A DNA stretch of 42,616 bases from Alphaproteobacteria bacterium (GCA_030427685.1 JAUIBB010000004.1:1-42616); one strand, 5' to 3'; positions 9,422 to 19,422 are shown, counted from the stretch's first letter. Numbers and translations are program-made. The notes: generated from the letters alone by a model not told the origin.

Positions 9422-10465
9422 ATGAGCAACCCAATCAACACCGCTATCCTTGGCGCGTCTGGTTATACAGGCGCCGAATTGCTACGCCTGTTGGAAAACC
9501 ATCCAGCCTTCACCATTACCGCGCTGACCGGCGACAGTCAGGCCGGCAAACCCATGGAAGCGGTCTACCCGCACCTACGCCACCGTCAATTGCCGGCGCT
9601 GGTCAAACATACCGAGGTCGATTTCAGCAATATTGCACTGGTCTTCTGCTGCCTGCCCCACGGCACCACCCAGCAGATTATTGCGGGCCTGCCAGAACAT
9701 GTCCGCATCGTGGATCTCTCCGCAGATTTCCGTCTGACCGATCCCGCCAATTACGCCGCATGGTATGGCCATGCCCATCAGGCGCTAGAGCTACAGAAAA
9801 CCGCCGTCTATGGCCTGACCGAGCAGGCGCGTGAGGCCATTCGCCCCGCCCGGCTGGTGGCGAATCCGGGCTGTTACCCCACCTGCTCGCTCCTGCCGCT
9901 TCTACCGCTTGTCGAGCAACGGCTGATTGCCCCTGACAGCATCACGATTGATGCGCTCTCCGGCATCTCCGGCGCAGGCCGTTCTGCCAAGCAGGGTTTG
10001 CTCTTCTCGGAACTGGACGGCGGCGTTTCTGCCTATGGCATCGGCCACCACCGCCATATGGCCGAAATCGAACAGCTGCTTGCAATCGCCGCCGGTGAGG
10101 CAGAGCTAACAATCTCATTCACCCCCCACCTGATTCCGATGGCACGCGGCATGCTGGCCACCCTGCATGCACAAATGGCCTCGGATACCCATGTAGATGC
10201 CATCCGCGCCTGCCTGACCGAACGCTATGCGCAAGAGCCCTTTGTCACCGTCTTACAGGCAGAAAGCCCCTCCACCCATCAGGTGCGTGGCACGAACCAA
10301 TGTGTACTGTCTGTGCATCCGGGCCGCCGCGCCGGAGAGGTAATTATCATCTCCGTCATTGATAATCTGGTGAAAGGTGCAAGTGGGCAAGCCCTGCAAA
10401 ACGCCAACCTCATGTTCGGCCTCCCTGAGACAACCAACCTTGAACGCACCGCTCTTTTCCCCTAA
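9422..10465 (+). CDS. argC: N-acetyl-gamma-glutamyl-phosphate reductase
   Basis: AILGASGYTGAELLRLLENHP, VANPGCYPTCSLLPLLPL, SGISGAGRSAKQG; AGGAGG upstream of the start. Confidence 0.95.
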   Translation: MSNPINTAILGASGYTGAELLRLLENHPAFTITALTGDSQAGKPMEAVYPHLRHRQLPALVKHTEVDFSNIALVFCCLPHGTTQQIIAGLPEHVRIVDLSADFRLTDPANYAAWYGHAHQALELQKTAVYGLTEQAREAIRPARLVANPGCYPTCSLLPLLPLVEQRLIAPDSITIDALSGISGAGRSAKQGLLFSELDGGVSAYGIGHHRHMAEIEQLLAIAAGEAELTISFTPHLIPMARGMLATLHAQMASDTHVDAIRACLTERYAQEPFVTVLQAESPSTHQVRGTNQCVLSVHPGRRAGEVIIISVIDNLVKGASGQALQNANLMFGLPETTNLERTALFP

Positions 10466-10506
10466 CCTGACAGCGCAGCCCCGTTGGCTGCAATGACGGA
10501 GCACCC

Positions 10507-11037
10507 ATGCATGCACAACCGACCATCCTGCCCTATAAAGGCACCCTGCCGACCATCCACCCGGACGCCTTTATTGCCCCCGGTGCAGTGATTATCGGCG
10601 ACGTGCATATCGGCGCCTTCACCAATGTCTGGCCCGGCTGCGTGATCCGTGGCGATGTGCATACCATCCGCATTGGTGCACGCACGAATATTCAGGATGG
10701 CACCGTTATTCACGTCACCCGCAAAACAGGGCCAACCACCATCGGTTCAGGCATAACCATCGGCCATCAGGCGCTCCTGCATGCCTGCACGCTTGCGGAT
10801 GGTTGCTTTGTTGGTATGCGCGCTACGGTCATGGATTTTGCAACCGTCGAGGCCGGCGCCTTTGTTGCGGCTGGCGCCTTGGTAACCCCTAAAAAGCAGG
10901 TAAAAGCTGGCGAAATGTGGGCAGGAAATCCCGCCAAATTCTTCCGCCCCGTCAGCGCCGAAGAAGCCGCCTTCATTCCGATCTCTGCCCAACACTATGT
11001 TGATTTAGCTGCAGAATATAAGGCAGAAGCCGCATAA
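10507..11037 (+). CDS. Gamma-carbonic anhydrase / left-handed beta-helix hexapeptide protein
   Basis: 176 aa hexapeptide repeat: IHPDAFIAPGAVIIGDVHIGAFTNVWPGCVIRGDVHTIRIGARTNIQDGTVIHV, with GHQALLHACTL and MRATVMD. Confidence 0.9.
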   Translation: MHAQPTILPYKGTLPTIHPDAFIAPGAVIIGDVHIGAFTNVWPGCVIRGDVHTIRIGARTNIQDGTVIHVTRKTGPTTIGSGITIGHQALLHACTLADGCFVGMRATVMDFATVEAGAFVAAGALVTPKKQVKAGEMWAGNPAKFFRPVSAEEAAFIPISAQHYVDLAAEYKAEAA

Positions 11038-11132
11038 GCGCCGCCACACCGGGGCAGCAACTTCATCGAACTGTCACACAAATCACCCCCAAAAACCGCT
11101 AGAATCAAAAGCATAACAAAGGCTTGCGATTG

Positions 11133-12170
11133 ATGTTTAGCGACCTGACTTCTTTTCTTCGAACCATGCGCGTCTACCTGATGGGACGCGGCCTGGTATC
11201 GCTCGGCGTGATTGCCGCCGCGATGATTGGCCCCGCTATCGGCTTTAGCGTTGCAGCCCCTGCCTTAGTCATTGCCGTGGGCGGTACCGTCCTGACCGGC
11301 TTTATGCGACTCTACGCCCAGCGGCATTACGAGCAGGACATGGTGAATCTCTACCGCGACGAGATCGCTGCCCAAACCGGCAAAGCACCGGAAGAAGTCA
11401 CGCGTGCCGACCTGAAGGAAGCCGCACAGGGCAATGAGGTGATCGACCAGGCCCTCAAACGCCAACAGCGCAAAACCATTATTGCCGTCGCCACCGCCGG
11501 ACTCGCAGGAATGGTGACTTTCGGGCTGCTGAACTTTGGGCTGGCACAAAACATGGTGACCCAGTTTTTCACCGAGCATTTTGGCAGCAGCGTGGGGAAT
11601 ATCCTGCGCTATGCCAGCTCGGGCATCGTCGCCGGGATTTCCAGCCTGATTGTCCATGATGGGCTGGAGGCCGCCATCGGTTTTGGTACCGGCACCCGCA
11701 AAGCCGCCGCGCATGACCGTATCATCGAGATGGCACGCAGCCGCCAGCGTGGAGAAGAAATCACGCCAGAGCAGGTCTATGCCGTGCTGGTCGCCATCGA
11801 CCCCACCTTACAGCAAACAATCAAAACCGACTTTCAGGAATCCTATCGCCACATGAATGCAAAGGAGCGTGCGCATGTGCTGGAAGTACACGGCCATAGC
11901 AATACGATGCAGCAGATCGCCGCTGCCATCAATGCGGGGCAAATGAAGCCCGGGCACCTCGCCTACTTTGCGTCGGAGTTCAAAACCCTTAACCGTCCTG
12001 AAACTACCGATGGGCGCATCGCGATTGCCGCATCCCACGCACCGGATATGCCCGAGACCTCATGGGTGAAGCAGGTTGGAGGACGCCCAGAAGCGCAAGC
12101 ATCCTTTACGAATCGGCTGGAACAACAACGCAGTGAACAGCAGCTGCAAACTTCCCGTAGCGGCCTTTAA
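11133..12170 (+). CDS. Uncharacterised membrane protein
   Basis: N-terminal TM pair, another hydrophobic stretch around FGLLNFGLAQNMV and NILRYASSGIVAGISSLIV, then a soluble C-terminal half. ATG 11133 chosen over TTG 11124. No family recognised. Confidence 0.75.
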   Translation: MFSDLTSFLRTMRVYLMGRGLVSLGVIAAAMIGPAIGFSVAAPALVIAVGGTVLTGFMRLYAQRHYEQDMVNLYRDEIAAQTGKAPEEVTRADLKEAAQGNEVIDQALKRQQRKTIIAVATAGLAGMVTFGLLNFGLAQNMVTQFFTEHFGSSVGNILRYASSGIVAGISSLIVHDGLEAAIGFGTGTRKAAAHDRIIEMARSRQRGEEITPEQVYAVLVAIDPTLQQTIKTDFQESYRHMNAKERAHVLEVHGHSNTMQQIAAAINAGQMKPGHLAYFASEFKTLNRPETTDGRIAIAASHAPDMPETSWVKQVGGRPEAQASFTNRLEQQRSEQQLQTSRSGL

Positions 12171-14207
12171 TCAACCGTAACGGCCACTGATATAATCACG
12201 CGTCTGCGCTTGTACTGGCTCCTCGAACATCTGCTCGGTTGCCCCCATCTCGACCACATTGCCCATATGGAAAAAGGCCGTGGTCTTGGATACGCGCCGC
12301 GCCTGCGCCATCGAATGGGTAACGATCACAATGGTATAATGCTCGCTCAGCGCTTCAATCAGCTCTTCCACTTTACTCGTTGCGATCGGGTCAAGCGCCG
12401 AACATGGCTCATCCATCAGGATAATCTCAGGGCTCACCGCCATTGTACGGGCGATACATAAGCGCTGCTGCTGGCCACCAGAGAGGCCTGTCCCCGGCTG
12501 GTCGAGCCGATCCTTCACCTCATCCCAGAGTGCCGCGCCACGCAGGGAGCGTTCCACAATCGCATCCAGATCCGTTTTATGCCGCGCCAGACCGTTGATC
12601 CGCGCACCGTAAGCGACATTCTCGTAGATCGACTTCGGAAACGGGTTGGGCTTTTGAAACACCATCCCCACCCGCGCGCGTAACAGCACAACATCCCGCG
12701 CTGGGTCATAAATATCGTCACCATCCAGCGTAATCGACCCCGTCACCCGGCAACCGGGGATCAGGTCATTCATCCGGTTCAGGCAGCGCAGGAAGGTTGA
12801 TTTACCACAGCCAGAAGGGCCAATGAATGCGGTGACGCTCTTATCGGCAATGTCCAGCGAGACATCGTACAATGCCTGCTTGCTGCCATAAAACACGCTA
12901 ACGTCGCGTGCGGCGATAGTGGATGTAGCCGGTTGGGTCATCAGTTCCATGTTTTCTGTGAACGCGCGCGCGCCATTAAGAAGCAACAACAGCACGAGCA
13001 ATACGATAATTCCCGACGAGGTCTTCTCGATAAAGCCCAGCTCCGGGCTGGATGCCCAGAGATAGATCTCAACCGGCATCGCCGTGGCAGGGTCGGTCAC
13101 CCCACGCGGGATATCTGCGACAAATGCCACCATACCAATCATCAGCAATGGTGCCGTCTCACCCAACGTGCGGCACACCGCGAGAATGGTACCCGTCATA
13201 ATCCCCGGCAGCGCGTACGGAAGCACATGATGCCGCACCACCTGCAATTGCGTGGCTCCCAACGCCGTTGCCGCCTGCCGCATAGAGGGCGGCACCGCAC
13301 GGATAGAAGAACGTGCCGCAATAATCATCACCGGTAAGATCAGCATTGTAATGGTCAATCCGCCGACCAGCGCTGAGGAGCGCGGCGCTTCAAACAACTG
13401 CAGGAAGATCGACAACCCCAACAGGCCATAAATAATCGACGGCACCGCCGCCAGATTGTTGATGATAATTTCAAGCCATTCGGCCAGCCGTGTCTTGCGC
13501 GCAAATTCTTCCAGTGTAATGGCAGCCATCACAGCGACTGGCAGCGCAAATGACATGCACACCGCCAACACCAGCAGTGAGCCCACCATACTGCCAAGGA
13601 AGCCTGCGGCCTCTGGCGCACGGCTGTCACCACGCGTGAAGAAGTCCCAGTTAAACCCGGCACGAATACGCCCTTCCGCCTGCCATTGATCGAGCCAATG
13701 CAGCTGCTGGTCATTAATGGGGCGCTCTGCCATCGGCAGATGACGGTCGATCACTCCTTTAAACAGCAGATCCGCATTCGATGCTAACGGCACCCAGATC
13801 GACTGCCGCGACGCCGTGCCCGGCGCATGGCCTTCCAGCGCTGCTTTTACATCAAACGCAGCGAATGTTCCAACCAGCGTCAGCAGCTGGTGGCGCAAGG
13901 CGGGTGTATCAATGGTGTCATCTGTACTTGCAATGATTGCCTGCCGGGTCAGGGCATAAAAATCAGGGGCACCGGCATCGGCAGATGCCTCAGCTGATGT
14001 TAGCCATGCCGTATCAACATCAATCCGCACCTCGTGACGAATAAAGCCGCTGATGCCCGGCCCGAGGATCGATGCAAGCAGCAGCAGCAGCATCAGCGCG
14101 GCGAATCCAATGGCTGCCATACCATACAGGCGAAACCGCCGCTCTGCCGCATGGCGTCGGGCAAGGTTCGCCGCAATAACCTGCGTGATATCGACGCCCC
14201 TAGTCAT
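12171..14207 (-). CDS. pstA-pstB: Phosphate ABC transporter PstA permease fused in-frame to PstB ATPase
   Basis: Single open frame (ORF track 12171..14246, 691 aa; likely start 14207). N-terminal PstA permease with large periplasmic insertion and [39 protein letters not shown]-terminal PstB with [53 protein letters not shown]. PstB alone would be 12171..12941. Confidence 0.88.
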   Translation of the reverse strand: MTRGVDITQVIAANLARRHAAERRFRLYGMAAIGFAALMLLLLLASILGPGISGFIRHEVRIDVDTAWLTSAEASADAGAPDFYALTRQAIIASTDDTIDTPALRHQLLTLVGTFAAFDVKAALEGHAPGTASRQSIWVPLASNADLLFKGVIDRHLPMAERPINDQQLHWLDQWQAEGRIRAGFNWDFFTRGDSRAPEAAGFLGSMVGSLLVLAVCMSFALPVAVMAAITLEEFARKTRLAEWLEIIINNLAAVPSIIYGLLGLSIFLQLFEAPRSSALVGGLTITMLILPVMIIAARSSIRAVPPSMRQAATALGATQLQVVRHHVLPYALPGIMTGTILAVCRTLGETAPLLMIGMVAFVADIPRGVTDPATAMPVEIYLWASSPELGFIEKTSSGIIVLLVLLLLLNGARAFTENMELMTQPATSTIAARDVSVFYGSKQALYDVSLDIADKSVTAFIGPSGCGKSTFLRCLNRMNDLIPGCRVTGSITLDGDDIYDPARDVVLLRARVGMVFQKPNPFPKSIYENVAYGARINGLARHKTDLDAIVERSLRGAALWDEVKDRLDQPGTGLSGGQQQRLCIARTMAVSPEIILMDEPCSALDPIATSKVEELIEALSEHYTIVIVTHSMAQARRVSKTTAFFHMGNVVEMGATEQMFEEPVQAQTRDYISGRYG

Positions 14208-15156
14208 ACTGCTCCCGGTATTTTTTGACGATGGCCTGTGCCGCAATATTCAGCAACAGCGTGAAGCAGAATAAGGTCAAGCCAAGCGCAAACGCCGCCA
14301 GTGTTTTGGGATTACCAAACTCCTGATCGCCAGTGAGTAGCGTCACCATCTGCACGGTCATGGTCGTCACTGCCTCCAACGGATTCGCCGTCAGGTTCGC
14401 CGATAAGCCAGCGGCCATTACAACGATCATCGTTTCACCGATTGCCCGGCTGACGGCCAGCAGCACGGCTCCCATAATCCCCGGCAATGCCGAGCGCAGG
14501 ACAACGCGCTTGATGGTCTCGGATTTTGTGGCCCCCAGCCCATAGGAGGCATCCCGCAGGCCACGTGGTACCGCCGTAATCATGTCATCAGAAAGCGAGG
14601 AAACAAACGGGATAATCATGATGCCCATCACCAACCCGGCAACCAGCGCACTTTCTGAAGCAATGGGCAGGCCGATTCGTGCACCAAGCTGGTGCATAAA
14701 CGGGGCCACAGTAATAATCGCAAAATAGCCATACACCACGGTTGGAATACCTGCGAGCACCTCCAGCATCGGCTTAATAATCCGCCGAACACCCGCCCCG
14801 GCATATTCCGCCAGGTAGATCGCGCTCATCAACCCTACCGGCACCGCGACCAGCAGTGCGATCACCGTAATCATCAACGTCCCGGCCAGCAATGGCACCA
14901 TACCAAACGCACCGGATGCACCAGCCTGATCAGCACGCATCGCCATCTGGGGGCTCCAATGTACCCCAAACAGGAAATCCGAAATCGGCACTACCGCGAA
15001 GAAATGCATGGATTCACTAACAACGGAATAGATGATCCCGGCCGTAATCAGCACCGCAATCCCCGCAGAAAGCCACATCAACGCCAACATCGCCGACTCA
15101 GCGGGGCGGCGCGTGAACCCACGAATATAGCGCTGCAACACCATGTCAGGCCTCAT
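14200..15156 (-). CDS. pstC: Phosphate ABC transporter permease PstC
   Basis: 318 aa, [62 protein letters not shown]; overlaps phoR upstream and pstA downstream. ATG 15144 is an alternative start. Confidence 0.93.
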   Translation of the reverse strand: MRPDMVLQRYIRGFTRRPAESAMLALMWLSAGIAVLITAGIIYSVVSESMHFFAVVPISDFLFGVHWSPQMAMRADQAGASGAFGMVPLLAGTLMITVIALLVAVPVGLMSAIYLAEYAGAGVRRIIKPMLEVLAGIPTVVYGYFAIITVAPFMHQLGARIGLPIASESALVAGLVMGIMIIPFVSSLSDDMITAVPRGLRDASYGLGATKSETIKRVVLRSALPGIMGAVLLAVSRAIGETMIVVMAAGLSANLTANPLEAVTTMTVQMVTLLTGDQEFGNPKTLAAFALGLTLFCFTLLLNIAAQAIVKKYREQYD

Positions 15157-16543
15157 AAATCGGCAGGTAGACGGTGAAATTTGTTCCCTCGCCTACCACA
15201 GAGTCTACCGTAATAGCCCCGCGGTGACGCTGGATAATCCCTTTGACGATGGCCAGGCCCAGCCCGGTGCCCCCGACCTGACGGGTGCGGGCGGAATCAA
15301 CCCGATAAAAACGCTCCATCAGGCGTGGCAAGTGCTGCTTGGCGATACCCTCCCCCTGATCGCGTACGGACAACGCTACCACACGGCTAAGGTTTCGCAT
15401 ATTCAGGTCCTGCGGCAGTTCAGTCGTGATCTTCGCACTCACCGTCACGTCTGAATCGGCAAACCCGTATTTAATCGCATTACTGATAAGGTTATGCACT
15501 ACCTGCGCGAGTTCGTTTGCTTCGCCCTTTACCTGTGGCAGGTTATCATGAATCGTCACAACCAGCCGCTGGTTCTTCTCGGCGGCCATCCGCACGAAGG
15601 TGTCCGCCTCTTTGCGCACGACGGCTGCGAAGTCGAGCGGCTCCGTCGGCACGGCGTGGACATTCATCTCGATCTTAGACAGCGACAGCAAGTCACCGAT
15701 CAATTGCTGCATGCGGTCTGCCTGCTCCAGCATAATGGCCAGGAATTCCTCCCGCGCTTCAGGATCATCCTTCGCGGGCCCCATCAATGTTTCGACAAAA
15801 CCTTTGATCGAAGCAAGCGGCGTCCGCAGCTCGTGGCTTGCATTCGCCACGAAGTCTGCGCGCATCTGCTCGACCGATTTCAGCTCCGTAATATCGTTCA
15901 TGGTGATGACGGTAGAGATCCCCCCGGCCGTTGGCACCGGGAACCGCTCGATAATGGCGAGGAAGTCGCGCACCATCGGATCCTCGATCCGAAATTCAAT
16001 TTCACGGCCCTTGAGATCCTGAATGACCGAAGAAATCGCATTCAGCAGGTAACGGTTGGGAATCACATCATCCAACGCCTTACCCGCAAGATTCTGGCCA
16101 AAAATCGCGCGCGCCGCACGGTTGGTACGCACGACCTTCTTGTCATCGTTCACCATGATCAGAATATCCGGCAAGGTATCGACAAGGATCTCACGCTCGG
16201 TGATGATGGTCTCCATCTGCTTCTTTTTAACATCCCACCCGGCCTGAAGGCGATTTAATGCCTCGGAAAGTTCACCCGCCGACCCTAGAAAACTCAAGGC
16301 AGGAGGCGCGACACGCTTATCCTGCGCGATCTCGTTCACGTAATGGGTCAGGGTCGAAAGATTCGATAAAAACGGGTAAATCAACGCGCCCGTCGCCAGG
16401 AACACCAGTCCGCAGGCATACATCGCCTGCGAGAGCACCAACATGCCAAAAAAGACATAGACAGCAAGCACTACCAGCGCCGGGCTGGTAACGATCAACA
16501 CGGATTTCAGGAGCGTACTAAAGGAGACGTAGTTCTTTCTCAT
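15146..16543 (-). CDS. phoR: PhoR-like sensor histidine kinase
   Basis: Two N-terminal TM segments, PAS-like region, [25 protein letters not shown]-box, NLISNAIKYG, GTGLGLAIVKGI; directly upstream of pstC. ATG 16543 preferred over the ORF-track start at 16561. Confidence 0.88.
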   Translation of the reverse strand: MRKNYVSFSTLLKSVLIVTSPALVVLAVYVFFGMLVLSQAMYACGLVFLATGALIYPFLSNLSTLTHYVNEIAQDKRVAPPALSFLGSAGELSEALNRLQAGWDVKKKQMETIITEREILVDTLPDILIMVNDDKKVVRTNRAARAIFGQNLAGKALDDVIPNRYLLNAISSVIQDLKGREIEFRIEDPMVRDFLAIIERFPVPTAGGISTVITMNDITELKSVEQMRADFVANASHELRTPLASIKGFVETLMGPAKDDPEAREEFLAIMLEQADRMQQLIGDLLSLSKIEMNVHAVPTEPLDFAAVVRKEADTFVRMAAEKNQRLVVTIHDNLPQVKGEANELAQVVHNLISNAIKYGFADSDVTVSAKITTELPQDLNMRNLSRVVALSVRDQGEGIAKQHLPRLMERFYRVDSARTRQVGGTGLGLAIVKGIIQRHRGAITVDSVVGEGTNFTVYLPIYEA

Positions 16544-16613
16544 GAGCGCATGACACCCCAAATCACGACATTTAGCAAGAAAAACGGCCAGTTAGATCCA
16601 TGTATGTTTAGGG

Positions 16614-16641
16614 TTGACACCGTCCGCGCCGCGAGTATAGT
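16614..16641 (+). promoter_or_regulatory. Sigma70-like promoter for rplU-rpmA
   Basis: TTGACA (16614-16619), 16-nt spacer, TATAGT (16636-16641), about 80 nt upstream of the rplU ATG. Confidence 0.75.
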
Positions 16642-16721
16642 CCCGCCTCCTAAAAACGATTAACCAAAACCTCGTCTGCAACAGCGCCCAGCGCCAGAAC
16701 CAGACGCAAAAGAGGCAAATT

Positions 16722-17219
16722 ATGTACGCAGTCGTACTAACCGGTGGCAAGCAATACCGCGTAACCGCAGGCAGCATCATCGAAGTTGAAAAACTCGAAG
16801 GCGCCGCTGGCGACACCCTGAAGCTTGAGCAAGTACTCAACCTCTCGGGCGACAAAAGCATGGTCGGCACCCCCTTCGTTGAAGGTGCGCTGGTGACCGC
16901 ACAGATTCTGGAACAAGGTCGCGCTGATAAAGTGCTGATCTTCAAAAAGAAGCGCCGCCACAACTACCGCCGCAAAAACGGTCACCGCCAGCAATTCACT
17001 GCGCTGCACATCACCGGCATTTCGCTGGGTGGGCAGGCACTTGTTTCGGCTGAGCCGCGCAAGCTGAGAACACAGAAGCCACATCTGGGCGCTGCTCCGG
17101 CTGCAAAAAAAGAAGCAAAAGCACCGGCTGCTAAAAAAGCACCGGCAGCAAAAAAGCCAGCTGCCGCTAAGAAGCCAGCCGCTGCAAAGAAACCCGCTGC
17201 TAAAAAAGCCGCGAAATAA
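16722..17219 (+). CDS. rplU: 50S ribosomal protein L21 with long Lys/Ala/Pro C-terminal tail
   Basis: MYAVVLTGGKQYRVTAGSIIEVEKLEG..., FKKKRRHNYRRKNGHRQQFTALHITGI, then AAPAAKKEAKAPAAKKAPAAKKPAAAKKPAAAKKPAAKKAAK. Confidence 0.96.
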   Translation: MYAVVLTGGKQYRVTAGSIIEVEKLEGAAGDTLKLEQVLNLSGDKSMVGTPFVEGALVTAQILEQGRADKVLIFKKKRRHNYRRKNGHRQQFTALHITGISLGGQALVSAEPRKLRTQKPHLGAAPAAKKEAKAPAAKKAPAAKKPAAAKKPAAAKKPAAKKAAK

Positions 17220-17241
17220 TTAAGACTTAAGGAGTCAGGTC

Positions 17242-17553
17242 ATGGCACATAAGAAGGCAGGTGGTTCATCCCGCAACGGTCGCGATTCAGCCGGCCAGCG
17301 CCTCGGCGTTAAAAAATTCGGTGGCGAGCAAGTCGTCTCCGGCAACATCATCATCCGCCAGCGCGGCACGACCTACCATCCCGGTACGGGCGTCGGCCTC
17401 GGCAAAGACTACACCATCTTCGCTGTCATGGACGGCGTGGTGAAGTTCAGCAAAAAGAAAGACAACAAAAATGTTGTCTCGGTCGTTGCTGCCGCTGCTG
17501 CAAACGAAGCAGCAAAGAAAGCCGCACCAAAGAAAAAAGCCGCTGCTGCCTAA
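17242..17553 (+). CDS. rpmA: 50S ribosomal protein L27 with Ala/Lys C-terminal tail
   Basis: [61 protein letters not shown], tail [18 protein letters not shown]. Confidence 0.97.
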   Translation: MAHKKAGGSSRNGRDSAGQRLGVKKFGGEQVVSGNIIIRQRGTTYHPGTGVGLGKDYTIFAVMDGVVKFSKKKDNKNVVSVVAAAAANEAAKKAAPKKKAAAA

Positions 17554-17580
17554 GACAGTTGGCAAACCACAAAATGAAAA

Positions 17581-17606
17581 GGGCCGCATCAAGCGGCCCT
17601 TTTTTT
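17581..17606 (+). terminator. Rho-independent terminator after rpmA
   Basis: GGGCCGC (17581-17587), ATCAA loop, GCGGCCC (17593-17599), T7; A-run on the other side could make it partly bidirectional. Confidence 0.9.
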
Positions 17607-17635
17607 ATGCCATGCCCACAAAGCAGGAGGGGATG

Positions 17636-18970
17636 CTAGTCCTCACCGCAGCCCCCCCGGGACATTGCGGACTGGAACGATTGCTTATGCGCGGTCATCG
17701 CGGCTATCCCTTTGCGCAACGCCGCATGGCTTTCAAAAATCAACGTGGCATTAGCAGGCGCACTATCATCGGAAAGCTGCACCGCAATACCGGCACGCAA
17801 GAGTGTCGTCGCCATATTCTCTGCCAGCTGGATAGAGGCCGTCGTACTGTTATCCTCGTCACCACCCGTAACGATATGCAACGCACACTGATTGCCCGGA
17901 TGGGATACGCTGAGTGCCGCATGGCTGCATCCCAACATCCCCGCAGAGTTCTCAAGCTGTTGCCGCAACGGCTCCAGCTCCGCCTGCTGCACCGGCCCTT
18001 TGACGCGCTCCTGCTGCGCAGCCAGCACCGTATGGAGCGACCCAAGGGCACGCTTCATATCCTCGACGGAATGAAAGGCAATGTAGGCAGGCGTCTGCGC
18101 TGCATGCATTTCCAGCAACTGCGCATAAATACCCCCACCTGCACGGTACTCGGCCAGCGCATCTAGCGGAAGACCCGCCCCACGGAGACTGTCATTTTCA
18201 CGACGGGCTTCGGCGCCGGCTTCTTCCATCGGCCCTTCAATCTTTTTCCGCAACTCCTGATAGTGGGCATCGGCCGCCAGTGCAGCGCCTCGTGACACTA
18301 GCTGCGGCGCCTCATGGCAGCTGCGCAGCCCTTCCGCAAACAACGCCGAGGAAAGGGTCGTCGACAGCGCCTGCTTTTTGGTGTGCTTCGGATCGTTGTC
18401 GCGCGAGGCCTCAACCCGCACCCCGAACAGGCAACGCCCATCGGGCTGGAGCACCACTTCCGGCGTCAGCGACTCAATATCCCCCTCCAGCAGGTGTGGA
18501 TACATCTGCCGCAACAGGGTATCCATATCCGCGCGCACCGTCTCCAGCGCATCGTCATCCAGCACCGGTACATCGTCTTGCTGGGAAGCACACTGCTCCT
18601 CGCCGACCGTCGATTTGCCTGCCGCTGTGGCCAGGGCGCTGAAAAAATGGGGAAGGTCGTCCATAGTATTTAAGGAGAGCACACTCGTACCACCTTTGCT
18701 GTCTGTATTAATCTGCCGGGGCTTAGATTCAGTAACCATCTGCTCAGCAAGCAATGCGGCCATGTCACATAGCGCCGCCCGACCTTCCGAAGAAGGCGTC
18801 CCACCGTCATCATACAGGCTGACATCCACCTCGCTATTTTTCCAATACGCGACTTCCAACCTCGGCTTGAAACCAGGAATTGCAGCTACACCCGGCTTCT
18901 CAGCCAGCATTTGCAGATGCGCGTTTGCCTCCTGCAACTGTTCTTCCGTCACCATCTGCTTATCCGACAT
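17636..18970 (-). CDS. Uncharacterised protein
   Basis: ORF track 17636..19069; ATG 18970 gives MSDKQMVTEEQLQEANAHLQML... (444 aa). No family recognised; C-terminus resembles the neighbouring 136-aa protein. Confidence 0.7.
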   Translation of the reverse strand: MSDKQMVTEEQLQEANAHLQMLAEKPGVAAIPGFKPRLEVAYWKNSEVDVSLYDDGGTPSSEGRAALCDMAALLAEQMVTESKPRQINTDSKGGTSVLSLNTMDDLPHFFSALATAAGKSTVGEEQCASQQDDVPVLDDDALETVRADMDTLLRQMYPHLLEGDIESLTPEVVLQPDGRCLFGVRVEASRDNDPKHTKKQALSTTLSSALFAEGLRSCHEAPQLVSRGAALAADAHYQELRKKIEGPMEEAGAEARRENDSLRGAGLPLDALAEYRAGGGIYAQLLEMHAAQTPAYIAFHSVEDMKRALGSLHTVLAAQQERVKGPVQQAELEPLRQQLENSAGMLGCSHAALSVSHPGNQCALHIVTGGDEDNSTTASIQLAENMATTLLRAGIAVQLSDDSAPANATLIFESHAALRKGIAAMTAHKQSFQSAMSRGGCGED

Positions 18971-19011
18971 ACGCGTTTTTCCTTCTCTGTATTTGCCGCC
19001 CACAACCCGGA

Positions 19012-19422
19012 CTAGTGTTGGCGAGCATCTGTCTTTTGTCGTCCTTCTGCTTTCTCTGAAACCAAGCATGTAACCGCCTCTTGCAATGCATCCGCAGAAG
19101 CGAATACAAGCACGGCATCCACCTGGTTTGAGCCGGGCTTAAGCGTCGGCGCTGGTTCCACACCCAGCTTCTTTAAACGACCCTGAACAAACCCTGCGAT
19201 CGCCGTAGAAATGTGGCCATTGCGCAGCGCATCTCCCGGCTGGCTGTTTTCAACCTGAATGCCTTCGCCGCCAGAGAGGATATGCAGTTCTACCGCACCA
19301 TCCGGCCCATCCGCTGTCACTACCGCAACCTTATCGCCGCCCAACATCTTCGCTGCCTCCGTCAATTGGAACTCGAAAGACTGCAGGTCTTTAAAGCCCT
19401 GCGACGATGCCTTTTCTGCCAT
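19012..19422 (-). CDS. Uncharacterised small protein, related to the C-terminus of the neighbouring gene
   Basis: 136 aa MAEKASSQGFKDLQSFEFQLTEAAKMLGGDKVAVV...VELHILSGGEG...AVLVFASADALQEAV. No family recognised. Confidence 0.7.
   Translation of the reverse strand: MAEKASSQGFKDLQSFEFQLTEAAKMLGGDKVAVVTADGPDGAVELHILSGGEGIQVENSQPGDALRNGHISTAIAGFVQGRLKKLGVEPAPTLKPGSNQVDAVLVFASADALQEAVTCLVSEKAEGRQKTDARQH

Noticed and set aside
11071-11105. CTGTCAC upstream of the 11133 gene considered as a Pho box
   Set aside because: Only one half-site matches; the second at 11-bp spacing is poor and spacing to the TAGAAT is unusual.
17087-17216. Repetitive DNA in the rplU 3' end considered as a tandem-repeat element or CRISPR-like array
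   Set aside because: Repeats are degenerate at DNA level and are explained by the in-frame Lys/Ala/Pro tail of L21.
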